Positions 8,113 through 17,667 of a DNA stretch of 64,000 bases are shown in pieces. Location: assembly GCA_028824555.1 (NCBI GenBank), contig JAPPDJ010000045.1, positions 32,508 to 96,507 on the forward strand, written 5' to 3'. Both the position numbers and the translations under genes were made by a program. The notes beneath the pieces were generated by a model, which worked only from the letters and a program-made list of their open reading frames with translations, did not search any database and was not told the DNA's origin. Position 1 is the first letter of the stretch; the number at the start of each line of letters is the position of its first letter. The stretch is from Gammaproteobacteria bacterium (GTDB taxonomy: Bacteria; Pseudomonadota; Gammaproteobacteria; Pseudomonadales; Azotimanducaceae).

Positions 8113-9135
8113 ATGGTGATTGAAGATCCACCGATGGACACCGAGTCGACCAAGGGCAGCCGCCAACGCTTGCACCCGTTTCCCGACGGCTGGTACGTCG
8201 TCGAGCAGAGCTCGCGCCTGCCTGTGGGCAAGTTGGTGGAAAAGCAGTGGATGGGTCACGAGATCGTCGTCTGGCGCGATCGATCCGGTGCGGTTTGCGT
8301 TGCCGACGCAGTCTGCCCTCATCTCGGCGCTCATCTGGGTCCGCGTGGCGGCGGCATGGTGTCGGATGATTGCCTGGTCTGCCCCTTCCACGGCTTTCGC
8401 TACGACACCACCGGGCGCTGCGTGGCGACGCCGGACGGGCCGCCGCCGCGGTCGGCGCAGTTGACCCAATTCGAGGTGGCGGAGTGCAACGGCTTCGTGT
8501 TCGGTTGGTATCACGGCAGGGGCGAGGCACCCCGGTGGCGGCCTCAGGAAGTGTCGGTGGGGAAGCGGGCGCGGTCGCTTGCCGTACTGCGCCTGCGCGC
8601 GCACCCGCAGACCACCACGGAGAACTCGGTGGACAGCGCCCACCTTGGCCACGTGCACGGGTATCAGGAACTGAGGCAGACGGCTGCGACCGAGATCGAA
8701 GGCCCGATTCTGTCGAGTTCCTATGCCTTCACCCGCAACATGCTCACCCCCGGCCTGCGCTTGTTCAAGCTTTCCGTGGAAATCGCCATCTCCGTGTGGG
8801 GGCTTGGGGTTTCGACGGTGTTAATCAAGGGCCGTGGCGGCCTGCGCGTGCGCCAATGGGTGCTGGCGACGCCTGTGGATGGCGAGCTGATCGATTTGTG
8901 GCTCGGAATGGACCTGGAGGCGCCGCCGCACGAGTGCTGGCTGCGTGGCCCGCTGGCGGCGCTTGTTCGAGCCATCCTGCCGCGCCTGTTCCTGCACGAG
9001 TTGGTGCTGGAAGTGCGCAAGGACGCGCAGATCTGGGCAAGGCAGGACTATCGACCACGGCCCGTATTCTCCGGAGCGGATCGCGACCTGCTGCGCTTTC
9101 GCCGATACTGCGAGCAGTTCTACGCTGGCTCGTAG
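8113..9135 (+). CDS. Rieske non-heme iron oxygenase
   Basis: 340 residues. The [2Fe-2S] Rieske centre is CPHLGAH (C68, H70) and CPFHGF (C90, H93). The mononuclear iron site is the spaced motif E170-x3-D174-x2-H177-x4-H182 in ENSVDSAHLGHVHG. This is the oxygenase component layout of KshA and of the DAF-36/Neverland sterol oxygenases; it should need a separate reductase, which is not in the window. Alternative starts are TTG 8107 and ATG 8134. It is transcribed away from the DUF1295 operon across a 237-base gap in which I see no clear promoter. A steroid or lipid substrate is inference. Confidence 0.88.
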   Translation: MVIEDPPMDTESTKGSRQRLHPFPDGWYVVEQSSRLPVGKLVEKQWMGHEIVVWRDRSGAVCVADAVCPHLGAHLGPRGGGMVSDDCLVCPFHGFRYDTTGRCVATPDGPPPRSAQLTQFEVAECNGFVFGWYHGRGEAPRWRPQEVSVGKRARSLAVLRLRAHPQTTTENSVDSAHLGHVHGYQELRQTAATEIEGPILSSSYAFTRNMLTPGLRLFKLSVEIAISVWGLGVSTVLIKGRGGLRVRQWVLATPVDGELIDLWLGMDLEAPPHECWLRGPLAALVRAILPRLFLHELVLEVRKDAQIWARQDYRPRPVFSGADRDLLRFRRYCEQFYAGS

Positions 9136-9209
9136 CGCCACAGGTATGATGCCGGGCGAAGCGCTGTGGGGAGCGGGACGCCATCAAGGATGGCGGAACG
9201 GATACAAGG

Positions 9210-10409
9210 ATGTCGCGACGAAAGGGATTCCTCATCGCCGCCGCGGTACTCGCCGGGTTCCTCGCTCTTGCCGCTTTGTTGGTGTCGCTTGCACCCGATT
9301 CGGAGCGGCGCGATCCACCATCTCGCGTTCCCTTTGTGCAGACGGCGGCGGTGGCAGCGGGGGTTGGGGCCATCCCCGTGCACGGTGCGGGCGTCGTGCG
9401 CCCGGTCGCCGAGGTCGATCTTGCCCCACAGGTCGGCGGGCGCGTCGTCTGGGTGGACCCGACTTTGCAGAGCGGCGGACGAGTCACCGCCGGTCAAGTC
9501 CTGTTCCGCCTGGATACCGCAGACTATGAGCTCGGGGTGCTGCAGGCGGAGGCGGCACTGGAGGCTCGTCGCGTGGAGCTCCTCAAGGCCGAGGAGGCCG
9601 CCGCCATCGCCGCCGACGAGTACGAGCGATTCGCCGCTCGTGCCGGCGCGGACGCGCTGCCGGCTACCCCCTTGGTGCTGCACCGGCCACAACTGGAGGC
9701 CGCCCGCACTGCGTTGCGGCGAGAGGAAGGTGCGGTTGCCCACGCCAAGCTCGCGCTTGCCCGGACGCAGGTCACGGCACCCTTCGACGGCATCGTGCGC
9801 GAGGAGTCGGTCGAAACCGGCCAGTTGATGACCGCACATGTGCCGGTTGGACGAATCTTCGCGACCGACGCCGTGGAGGTGGTGGTGCCGCTCGCGGACG
9901 CGGAGGCGAGCCTCATTCCTGGGCTCTGGCAGGACGGCGGCACTGAACGCGCCGAAGCGATCGTGCATGCCGAATACGGCGACGTGCGGGGCAGTTGGCG
10001 CGGGTTTGTGGACCGGGCCTTGGCGTCCCTTGACGAAACCACCCGCACCATCGAAGTCATCGTCAGGGTGCCGAACCCGTTTGCTGTAAGCGACGCAACG
10101 GAACAGGCACACCCGCCGCTGCTGGTGGGCAAGTTTGCCGAAGTGACCATCGACGGCGCGGCACCCGGGGGGTACTTCCGCCTTCGACGTGCAGCCCTGC
10201 AACCGGGGGACGAGGTTTGGTGTCTGCGTGAGGACGGCACCGTGCGCATCGTGCCGGTGCGGGTCTTGCAGCGGCTGGACGATGAGGTCTTCGTCACCGG
10301 CCCGCTCGATACCGATGAGCCAGTCATCGTCGGCGGCATTCGCTTCGCCACGGACGGAATGGCGGTGCGCACGGCAGACGACGAGAGTCCTGCGACGCCC
10401 GCGCAATGA
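9210..10409 (+). CDS. RND efflux periplasmic adaptor subunit
   Basis: 399 residues. It has an N-terminal anchor helix (FLIAAAVLAGFLALAALLV), a lipoyl-like half motif (VDLAPQVGGRVVWV), a coiled-coil hairpin rich in Ala and Glu, then TAPFDGIVREESVETGQ and beta-barrel strands. This is the membrane fusion protein architecture that links an inner-membrane RND pump to an outer-membrane channel. It overlaps the pump gene by 4 bases (ATGA). A TolC-type lipoprotein that could complete the tripartite pump is encoded at 17668-19194 on the other strand. Confidence 0.9.
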   Translation: MSRRKGFLIAAAVLAGFLALAALLVSLAPDSERRDPPSRVPFVQTAAVAAGVGAIPVHGAGVVRPVAEVDLAPQVGGRVVWVDPTLQSGGRVTAGQVLFRLDTADYELGVLQAEAALEARRVELLKAEEAAAIAADEYERFAARAGADALPATPLVLHRPQLEAARTALRREEGAVAHAKLALARTQVTAPFDGIVREESVETGQLMTAHVPVGRIFATDAVEVVVPLADAEASLIPGLWQDGGTERAEAIVHAEYGDVRGSWRGFVDRALASLDETTRTIEVIVRVPNPFAVSDATEQAHPPLLVGKFAEVTIDGAAPGGYFRLRRAALQPGDEVWCLREDGTVRIVPVRVLQRLDDEVFVTGPLDTDEPVIVGGIRFATDGMAVRTADDESPATPAQ

Positions 10410-13400
10410 ACGGCGCTAGCCACGGGGAACCTGCCGGTCCTATCGCCTATATGGCGAGCAACCGCGTTGCCGCCACGCTGCTCATGCTCGGCATCTTGGC
10501 CGCGGGGCTGGTTTCGCTCGGTGGCCTTGAGCGCGAGGCCTGGCCGGTCGTGCCCTTCAACACGATTGAAGTCAGCATGGCGTATCCGGGCGCGACTCCG
10601 CACGAGATTGAAGAGTCCATCGTCGCCAAGATCGAGGAGGAGTTGCGTCCGCTTGAGGACGTGAAGGCGGTGAAGTCCGTGGCGGCGCCGGGCATGGCTT
10701 CGATCCGGGCGGAACTCAAGACCGACACGGACATCGGCCGCGCCTTGGAGGACATCAAGTCTGCCGTCGCCCGCATTCAGTCCTTCCCCGGCGCGGCTGA
10801 GCGTGCCGAGTTCCGCGAGATGAGCAACCGCCAGAGCATGATTCGGCTCATCGTGCATGGCGACATATCCGAGCGCGCGCTCAAGGAGCTTGCGAGCCAG
10901 ATCGAGGAGGAGCTGGCAACGTTGCCAACCGTCTCCTATGTCGAGACGACCGGGACAAGGCGCTACGAGATATCCGTCGAAGTGCCGCTCGTGCGGCTGC
11001 GGGCGCTTGGGTTGACGCTGGAAGACTTGGCTGCGGCGGTGCGAGGCGCTTCGCTCGACCTTTCCGCCGGCAGCATCGACACGAGCGAGTCGCAAGTGCG
11101 GGTTCGCACCCTCGGCCAGCGCTACGACCAGCAGGACTTCGAGGACATCGTGCTCGTTGCCGGCACGGACGGAACGGCGATTCGGCTTGGCGACGTCGCC
11201 ACCGTGCACGACGCCTTCGAGGACGTGGACCTGATCCTGCGCCATCAGGGCAATCCCTCCGTTTTCGTCGAGGTGTCCCGCGCCGATGGCGAGCAGGTGA
11301 TGGATGTGGCCGAGGCGGTGCACGAGCACATCGCCAACGTGGTGGTGCCATCGCTGCCCGATGGAGTTGGCGTCACCATCTGGAACGACGACTCGCAGAC
11401 CTACTCCGAACGGCTGAGTCTGCTGCTCAAGAACGGGCTCTTGGGCCTCGCCCTCGTCATGGTGGCGCTGGCGCTGTTCCTGGAGATCCGCTTGGCCGTG
11501 TGGGTCGTGGTGGGTCTCCTGACGGCCGGCATCGGCGCCCTTGCGGTGATGATGGTGTTCGACATCGCCATCAACACCATATCGCTCTTCGCCTTCGTCC
11601 TCGCCATCGGCATCATCGTCGACGACGCCATCGTCGTCGCGGAGCACATACACCAAGAGCGGATGCGGGGCACGGACAGCGTTGTCGCGGCGATTCGCGG
11701 CACACGCCGAATTCGGGGGCCGCTCACCTTCGCCGTGCTCACCTCCGTCGCGGCGTTCGTTCCCCTCCTCTACATTCCGGGCGGCATCGGCGAGGTGTGG
11801 ACAGCCCTACCGGTCATTCTCATTGGCATGTTGTTGATCTCGCTGGTCGAATCGCTGTTCATCCTGCCCAAGCACCTGGCCCACCTGCCCGGGCCCGACT
11901 TCACGCCAACCGGCGCCGTCGATCGCTTCTTTGCCCGCACCCAAGGCGGGGTGGAAAGGGCGTTGCGGCGGTTCATCGACGGGCCGCTCGATCGCGCCCT
12001 CAGGTTCTCGACCGAGCAGCCAGCCGTGATCTTGGCCTCGGTCATCGGCCTTTTCTTCTTCACCGTCTCCCTGCTCCCGGCCGGAGTCGTCCCCACCACC
12101 TTTGCCGACGTGGTGGAGGGCGATTTCGTCTCGGCCACCATCGAAATGCCGGACGGCACCACCGCCGAGCGCACGCACGAGGTGGCGCTGTCGCTTGAGG
12201 AGATTGGCCAGCGCGTGCTCGATCGGCTCTCGGCGGAACAGGGGCAGGAGTTGGTGACGGGGGTGATGATCAGCGTCGGCCAAGGGCCTCGCGTGGAAGG
12301 AGGAGGGCTCAATCCCGCGCCGAGGCTGAACCCGCAAGCCAACATCGCCACCGTCGAGTTCAAGCTGGTGAGCGCGCAGGAGCGCGACATCTCGACCATC
12401 GCCGTCATGCAGGCATGGCGTGACGAAGTGGGCGTGGTGCCCCACGCGAGGGGCGTTGCCTTCAGCGGCGAGGTGATCGATCTCGGCGCGCCGGTGGAAG
12501 CGGTGCTGTCGCATCCGGACCCGGACCAGCTCGGCGAGATCGCCGATGTCGTCGTCGATGACCTCCGCAGTGTCGCGGGCGTGTTCGACGTGCGTTCGGA
12601 TCATGCCCCCGGTGTTCGAGAGCTGCAGCTCTCGCTGCTCCCGGACGCGCGTACGCTCGGCTTCACCGTGGCAGGGCTGGCACGGCAAGTCCGCTCTGCC
12701 TTCTTTGGCGCCGAAGCCTTGCGCCTGCAGCGCGGAGCCGAGGAAGTGCGGGTGTACGTGCGCTTGCCGGAGGACGAGCGCGACGCCATAGCCGACATTG
12801 AGGCACTCATCGTTCAGGCGCCGTCCGGCGAACGGGTGCCGCTCACCCATGTGGCGGCATTGAGCATGGGCACGTCGCCACCCACCATCCGACGCAAGGA
12901 CGGCCAGCGTGTGGTGACGGTGACGGCCGACGTGGACGACAGCGTGATCAGTGGCGGCGAGGCCAATGCAGTGCTCGAGGACAGCATCCTCGCCGAACTC
13001 ACGGCCTCCAATCCAGAACTCACCTACTCATTCGGCGGCGAGCAGCAACAGCAGCTCGAGTCCCTCGACTCGCTCTATCGGGGCTTCATGCTCGCCATGC
13101 TGGTGATCTTCGCCTTGCTCGCGATCGCGCTTGCCTCCTACGGGCGTCCATTCATCGTCATGGCGATCGTGCCGTTCGGATTGATCGGCGTGATCCTGGG
13201 GCACCTGGTGCTCGGCGTGGCGGTGAGCGCGGCGTCCTTCCTTGGCTTCTTTGGCCTGAGCGGCGTGGTGGTCAACGACTCCCTCGTGATGATCGACTTC
13301 ATCGACGAGCGCCTGAAGGCTGGCGATTCGCCCCGAGAAGCGATCGTCGAGGGTGCAAAGGGCCGCTTCCGCCCGATTCTGCTCACGTCGCTGACCACCT

Positions 13401-13579
13401 TCCTGGGCTTCACACCCCTCATCCTGGAACGCGCCATCCAAGCCCAGTTTCTCGTACCCTTCGCGGCCTCCCTGGGTGTCGGCATCCTCGTCACCACGGC
13501 CCTGCTCATGGTGCTGATCCCGGCCCTGATGTCGATTTACCTCCGCTTGAAGGCGCGAACCGCACCGGCAGTGGCCTGA
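10406..13579 (+). CDS. RND efflux transporter permease (AcrB/MMPL-type)
   Basis: 1057 residues, the usual length for AcrB-type pumps. It has an N-terminal membrane helix with MASNRVAATLLMLGIL, a first large periplasmic loop with YPGATPHEIEESI and a central membrane block with VLAIGIIVDDAIVVAEHI (proton-relay Asp pair). A second periplasmic loop follows, then a C-terminal membrane block with FFGLSGVVVNDSLVMIDFI. It is driven by proton motive force and works with the adaptor just upstream. Substrate preference cannot be read; neighbouring P450, SDR and reductase genes suggest a lipophilic product. Confidence 0.93.
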   Translation: MNGASHGEPAGPIAYMASNRVAATLLMLGILAAGLVSLGGLEREAWPVVPFNTIEVSMAYPGATPHEIEESIVAKIEEELRPLEDVKAVKSVAAPGMASIRAELKTDTDIGRALEDIKSAVARIQSFPGAAERAEFREMSNRQSMIRLIVHGDISERALKELASQIEEELATLPTVSYVETTGTRRYEISVEVPLVRLRALGLTLEDLAAAVRGASLDLSAGSIDTSESQVRVRTLGQRYDQQDFEDIVLVAGTDGTAIRLGDVATVHDAFEDVDLILRHQGNPSVFVEVSRADGEQVMDVAEAVHEHIANVVVPSLPDGVGVTIWNDDSQTYSERLSLLLKNGLLGLALVMVALALFLEIRLAVWVVVGLLTAGIGALAVMMVFDIAINTISLFAFVLAIGIIVDDAIVVAEHIHQERMRGTDSVVAAIRGTRRIRGPLTFAVLTSVAAFVPLLYIPGGIGEVWTALPVILIGMLLISLVESLFILPKHLAHLPGPDFTPTGAVDRFFARTQGGVERALRRFIDGPLDRALRFSTEQPAVILASVIGLFFFTVSLLPAGVVPTTFADVVEGDFVSATIEMPDGTTAERTHEVALSLEEIGQRVLDRLSAEQGQELVTGVMISVGQGPRVEGGGLNPAPRLNPQANIATVEFKLVSAQERDISTIAVMQAWRDEVGVVPHARGVAFSGEVIDLGAPVEAVLSHPDPDQLGEIADVVVDDLRSVAGVFDVRSDHAPGVRELQLSLLPDARTLGFTVAGLARQVRSAFFGAEALRLQRGAEEVRVYVRLPEDERDAIADIEALIVQAPSGERVPLTHVAALSMGTSPPTIRRKDGQRVVTVTADVDDSVISGGEANAVLEDSILAELTASNPELTYSFGGEQQQQLESLDSLYRGFMLAMLVIFALLAIALASYGRPFIVMAIVPFGLIGVILGHLVLGVAVSAASFLGFFGLSGVVVNDSLVMIDFIDERLKAGDSPREAIVEGAKGRFRPILLTSLTTFLGFTPLILERAIQAQFLVPFAASLGVGILVTTALLMVLIPALMSIYLRLKARTAPAVA

Positions 13580-13596
13580 CGGCGATGCGCCTCGCC

Positions 13597-13623
13597 TTGG
13601 GCGGTTGCGCCTGGATTTATGAT
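13597..13623 (+). promoter_or_regulatory. possible sigma-70 promoter before the GPP34-P450 gene
   Basis: TTGGGC at 13597 and TATGAT at 13618 are separated by 15 bases, slightly short for a sigma-70 promoter. It lies in the 140-base gap between the pump and the fusion gene. Weak evidence. Confidence 0.25.
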
Positions 13624-13719
13624 ACGGTTACGAGGAAGAACAAAGTGGGCCAAATCCGTGACTTCACGGCAATTTGTCACCCATACGACCTCGGCGTGTT
13701 GCGAACGGAAGGATGATCG

Positions 13720-15762
13720 GTGGCAACTCAGGCGACATTGGTTGAACGGGGCCAGAAAGCGTCCTCGCTGAGTCTGCCGGAAGAGCTGCTGCTGGCACTG
13801 CTCGACGAAGAGAGAGGCTATTTTCGTCAGGTTCCCGGCTGGAACCTCAACTGTGCAATGGTTGGCGCGGCACTCGGGGAACTGTCGCTGCTCGGGCGCA
13901 TCGATACCGATCTCACATCGCTGACGCTGCTCGATGCGACCCCCACGGGTCGCCCGCTGCTCGACCCGATCTTGCGGGAAGTCGCCGCCGGATCGGGAAC
14001 GCACGATGCCCGCTACTGGATCGAGCGGCTTGCGCCACAATCCGATTCGGTGATTTCCGAAGCTCTCGACGAACTGGTTCGGCGACAGTTTCTCGATGCC
14101 CACGACGGCGGTTTCTATACCTTCGCGAGGCGCCAGCGGAGGGGCAAGACCGCGTCCGGCGAAGACCAGGTAGTTGGTGAGTATGTCAATGCAGAGCTCG
14201 CCAAGGTCATCTTCACGGACGAGATTCCGGGGCCCCGAGAGGTCATTCTCACGGGCCTCGTCGATGCCTGTCGCGTGTTCCATTTGATGTATCAACTCGA
14301 CGAGGACGTGGAAGAACGGATTCGGTTCGTGAGCCAAATGGACCTGATAGGCCAGGCGATTGCGGCGGCGGTGAGCCAGAGCATCCTAGCGCCGGCGCTG
14401 CGCCGGCCTTCGCTGACCAAGCCCATTCCCACGGTGTCCTTGGGCGATCTGGTGTTCAACAAGGAGCTGCGAGAGGGCAGGCTGCCGGCAGCCTTCGCCA
14501 ATCTCGCCGCCAAGCACGGTCCGGTGTTCGAGATTCCCGTTCCGTTCCGGCCAAACATCATTGTCCTTGCAGGGCGCGAGACGAATGAATGGGCGCATCG
14601 CATGGGGCGGGTGTACTTGCGCTCGAAGGAGTATTTCGAGGGCGTTGACAAGGCGTATGGCGTGTCGCGCTCGATGCACTCCATCGACGGCGCCGATCAC
14701 TTTCGCTTTCGCAAGTCAATGAACACCGCCTATTCTCGCAAGACCCTTACCAGGCGTCTTGATGAGGTCTACGACCTGGCCCGCGCCCACATGGCGGGCT
14801 GGGAAGTCGGCACCACGATGCCGGTGCAGACGATGTTGCGACCATTTGTGAACGCACAGACATCACCGCTGCTCGCCAACATCGACACCCAGGACGAGAT
14901 TGTCGATGCGCTCGAATACAAGGTGCGCGTGCTCAATGTCGGCATCATCAAGATGCTGCCGAAGTTCATGCTGAAGACCCGGTCGATGCGTCGTCGGGCA
15001 GCGTCCATGCAGAGGATCGTTGACCGCATGGCAATGACACACACCGCCGGGCAGCGGGCCGGGAAGGATGGGGATGTCGTGGATGCCTATCTGGCGCTGC
15101 ATGCATCCGATCCCCAGTTCCTGCCCGAATCGGACCTATCGCTGCCGCTAGGGGCGATTCTGATGACTGCCATGTACATGGGCGACCAGATTGGCTTCGC
15201 GCTCTATTGGTTGCTGCAGAATCCCGATCTGTACGAGCGGGTGACGGCCGAAGCGGACGCGTTGTGGGCTAAGGGCGATCCCCGCGAGGAGGACTTTACT
15301 CGAGAGCGGATCGACGTAGCCCATCGAGTGATGATGGAGTCGCTACGGATGACGCCGATCGTGCCCATGTCGATGCGCACGGTGATGAATACCTGTGTGG
15401 TGGAGGGTTACGAGTTGCCGGTTGGAGCGCAGCTCGTGATCGCGCAGACGGCAGCACACTACTCGGAGGAGTCCTTTCCTGACCCGTGGAAGTTCGACAT
15501 TGACCGCTACCTGCCACCGCGCAACGAACAAAGCGGCAGAGGCTACGCGCCCTTTGGACTGGGCACGCACTCGTGCATCGGCAGCCGCTGGGCAGATATG
15601 CAAATGGTGATTAACCTCTTGATGCTCACCCACTACTTCAAGATCGAGCTGGCCCGCCCCTACACGCGGGTGCCGATGGATCCGCTGCCCTCCCAGTCGC
15701 CGAGCAACAAGCTCAAGTTCAAGCTGGTCGAACAGCGTCACGAACTGCCAACGCGCCCATGA
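13720..15762 (+). CDS. GPP34 domain-cytochrome P450 fusion protein
   Basis: 680 residues with GTG start (AACGGAAGGA seven bases upstream). Residues about 15-215 resemble GPP34/GOLPH3-type lipid-binding domains (LSLPEELLLALLDEERG at the N terminus). Residues about 235-680 form a cytochrome P450: ExxR at E540-R543 (ESLR) and the heme-thiolate motif FGLGTHSCIG with Cys 619. The I-helix region (482-492, MTAMYMGDQIG) lacks the acid-Thr pair used for O2 activation in ordinary monooxygenases. GPP34 domains bind phosphoinositides in eukaryotes; a membrane-targeting role here is inference. The last residues ELPTRP and the stop come from a dispersed repeat. An SDR and a steroid-reductase-like gene follow on the same strand. 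Confidence 0.85.
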   Translation: MATQATLVERGQKASSLSLPEELLLALLDEERGYFRQVPGWNLNCAMVGAALGELSLLGRIDTDLTSLTLLDATPTGRPLLDPILREVAAGSGTHDARYWIERLAPQSDSVISEALDELVRRQFLDAHDGGFYTFARRQRRGKTASGEDQVVGEYVNAELAKVIFTDEIPGPREVILTGLVDACRVFHLMYQLDEDVEERIRFVSQMDLIGQAIAAAVSQSILAPALRRPSLTKPIPTVSLGDLVFNKELREGRLPAAFANLAAKHGPVFEIPVPFRPNIIVLAGRETNEWAHRMGRVYLRSKEYFEGVDKAYGVSRSMHSIDGADHFRFRKSMNTAYSRKTLTRRLDEVYDLARAHMAGWEVGTTMPVQTMLRPFVNAQTSPLLANIDTQDEIVDALEYKVRVLNVGIIKMLPKFMLKTRSMRRRAASMQRIVDRMAMTHTAGQRAGKDGDVVDAYLALHASDPQFLPESDLSLPLGAILMTAMYMGDQIGFALYWLLQNPDLYERVTAEADALWAKGDPREEDFTRERIDVAHRVMMESLRMTPIVPMSMRTVMNTCVVEGYELPVGAQLVIAQTAAHYSEESFPDPWKFDIDRYLPPRNEQSGRGYAPFGLGTHSCIGSRWADMQMVINLLMLTHYFKIELARPYTRVPMDPLPSQSPSNKLKFKLVEQRHELPTRP

Positions 15763-15810
15763 GGGTGCGCCCGTTAGGGCGCGCTAGCGCTTCGCCGCGC
15801 TCCGCCAGCG
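15741..15810 (+). repeat. family-A palindromic repeat at the P450 3' end
   Basis: GAACTGCCAACGCGCCC followed by GGGCGCGCTAGCG matches the family-A hairpin units at 20345-20608, 23488-23583 and 24947-24993. It supplies the last six codons and the stop of the P450 gene and fills most of the gap to the SDR gene. Confidence 0.6.
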
Positions 15811-15841
15811 CAGACGTTGCCCCAAAGACCGGGCTCTACGC

Positions 15842-16882
15842 ATGACGTCTTCAGGTGCCGGGCGAGCTGACACCGTGCGAGTCATCACGGGGGCAAGCGG
15901 GCACATCGGTGGGGTTCTCGCACGCATGCTTGTCGACCGGTTCGGGCCCGGTCAGGTCCGCGCAATCCATCGGGGGCGACGGGGCACGGCGGCGGACCTC
16001 GACATCGGCTGGGTCCATGGCGAGCTGCAGGACGCCGACTCGCTGATCGCCGCCTTCAAGGGTGCAGAGGTGGTCTATCACTTGGCCGCGCTGATCTCGC
16101 TCCACGGCGACCGGGCGCAGGAGTTCCATCGCACGAATGTCCTTGGCACACGCAACGTCGTGGCTGCGGCGCTTGCTGCCGGCGTGCGGCGGCTGGTTCA
16201 CGTTTCCTCGATCCACGCCTACGACCAAGGGCCCGCCGATGAGGTCCTCGACGAGAGCCGGGGGCCGGCGCATGACCCGCACGATCCGTACGGCCTTTCG
16301 AAGGCTGCCGGCGAAGTGGAAGTCCGTCGCGGCATCGAGAAGGGCCTCGATGCCGTGATCGTGAATCCAACCAGTGTCATCGGCCCATACGACGCTGGGC
16401 CCTCGCATATGGGGCAGCTTTTTCTCGACCTCTACCGGCGGCGGATTCCCGCGCTCGTCGCGGGCGGTTACGACTGGGTGGACGTGCGCGATGTCGCGTC
16501 TGCCACGATGGCTGCCGAGACGCAGGCGAGATGCGGCGAGAACCACCTCGTATCGGGTCACTGGCAAACCATGGGGAAACTGGCCGAACTCGCCGAGCAG
16601 GCGACCGGTGTGGCCTCGCCCCGTCTCCGGTTCCCGGTTTCTCTCGCCCAACTGTGGGCGCCCTGCCAAGTCTTCCTGGATCGACGTCGTGGCCGACGGC
16701 CGCTCTACACGCCGATGGCGGTTCGCGTCATGGCCGCCGGCAACCGACGTATTTCGAACGCCAAGGCACGCCAGACACTGGGCCTAAACCCACGCCCGCT
16801 TGCGGAAACTGTGAACGACACCTATCGCTGGTTCGACGAGCACGGCATGTTGGACGAGCCCGGGCAGAGAGGCCCGAGGTGA
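15842..16882 (+). CDS. extended SDR, NAD-dependent epimerase/3-beta-hydroxysteroid-dehydrogenase type
   Basis: 346 residues. The N-terminal nucleotide-binding motif is GASGHIG, the catalytic Ser/Tyr/Lys are in HVSSIHAY and YGLSK, and the substrate domain follows. It resembles dihydroflavonol reductase and 3-beta-hydroxysteroid dehydrogenase relatives. It overlaps the next gene by 4 bases (GTGA), so it is translated together with the steroid-reductase-like protein. Acting on the product of the upstream P450 is inference. Nucleotide-sugar epimerase activity is an alternative but the context argues against it. Confidence 0.85.
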   Translation: MTSSGAGRADTVRVITGASGHIGGVLARMLVDRFGPGQVRAIHRGRRGTAADLDIGWVHGELQDADSLIAAFKGAEVVYHLAALISLHGDRAQEFHRTNVLGTRNVVAAALAAGVRRLVHVSSIHAYDQGPADEVLDESRGPAHDPHDPYGLSKAAGEVEVRRGIEKGLDAVIVNPTSVIGPYDAGPSHMGQLFLDLYRRRIPALVAGGYDWVDVRDVASATMAAETQARCGENHLVSGHWQTMGKLAELAEQATGVASPRLRFPVSLAQLWAPCQVFLDRRRGRRPLYTPMAVRVMAAGNRRISNAKARQTLGLNPRPLAETVNDTYRWFDEHGMLDEPGQRGPR

Positions 16883-17640
16883 CCGAGGAAACGCTGCACG
16901 GGATGCTGGTTTGGGGTGTCCTCGTGGCGGCGATCCTGATGTTCGCGTACCTGCTGCGCAGAGTCGCGCCCTACGGGCGTCACTACCAGGGCGCAGGTTG
17001 GGGTCCCCACATTTCCTCGCGGCTCGCCTGGATCGCCATGGAGCTGCCGGCGCCAGTCGTCTTCCTTGCGACCTTCCTCTCCGGCCAGCACGCCTTCGAG
17101 ACCGTTCCGCTCCTGTTCCTGACCATGTGGCAAGTGCATTATCTGAACCGGACGTTCATTTATCCGCTTCGCTCCCGGAGCGGCGACAGGAAGACGCCCC
17201 TCGTGGTGGTCGGCTCCGGCTTCTTCTTCAACGCGATCACCGCGTACACCAACGCCCGCTTCGTCTCGGAGTTCGGCGAGTACGCAATGGCGTGGCTGGC
17301 CGACCCCCGCTTCCTCGTTGGCGTCGCGGTTTTCCTCGCCGGGCTCGCGCTCAACCTCCACGCCGACAACACCCTCATGCACTTGCGCCGCCCCGGCGAG
17401 GCCGGCTATTCGATTCCCCAAGGCGGCGGTTTCCGCTACGTCTCCTGCCCAAACTACCTGGGCGAAATCCTCGAATGGCTAGGCTGGGCGATCGCCACCT
17501 GGTCCTTCGCCGGTCTCGCCTTCCTGCTGCTCACCGTTGCCAATCTGGCGCCAAGGGCGAGGAGCAATCACCGCTGGTACGTCGACACCTTCGACGATTA
17601 CCCGCCCGGGCGCCGGGCCCTGATACCGGGCATCTATTGA
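16879..17640 (+). CDS. 3-oxo-5-alpha-steroid 4-dehydrogenase-like membrane reductase
   Basis: 253 residues, largely membrane helices. The C-terminal signature GGGFRYVSCPNYLGEILEW is diagnostic of the steroid 5-alpha-reductase family, and the mid-protein QVHYLNRTFIYPLR is also typical of it. The family reduces enone double bonds in steroids or very-long-chain enoyl lipids using NADPH. The start GTG overlaps the SDR stop. With the SDR and P450 upstream it makes a compact oxidation-reduction set for a lipid or sterol-like substrate. The actual substrate is unknown. Confidence 0.88.
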   Translation: MTEETLHGMLVWGVLVAAILMFAYLLRRVAPYGRHYQGAGWGPHISSRLAWIAMELPAPVVFLATFLSGQHAFETVPLLFLTMWQVHYLNRTFIYPLRSRSGDRKTPLVVVGSGFFFNAITAYTNARFVSEFGEYAMAWLADPRFLVGVAVFLAGLALNLHADNTLMHLRRPGEAGYSIPQGGGFRYVSCPNYLGEILEWLGWAIATWSFAGLAFLLLTVANLAPRARSNHRWYVDTFDDYPPGRRALIPGIY

Positions 17641-17667
17641 CGCTTGTCGAGGCAGGGCGCCCGCCCC

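Noticed and set aside
9524..11656. 710-codon open frame on the minus strand opposite the RND adaptor and pump
   Set aside because: Antisense to two strongly conserved genes; its translation is His/Arg/Gln-rich low-complexity sequence typical of GC-rich mirror frames.
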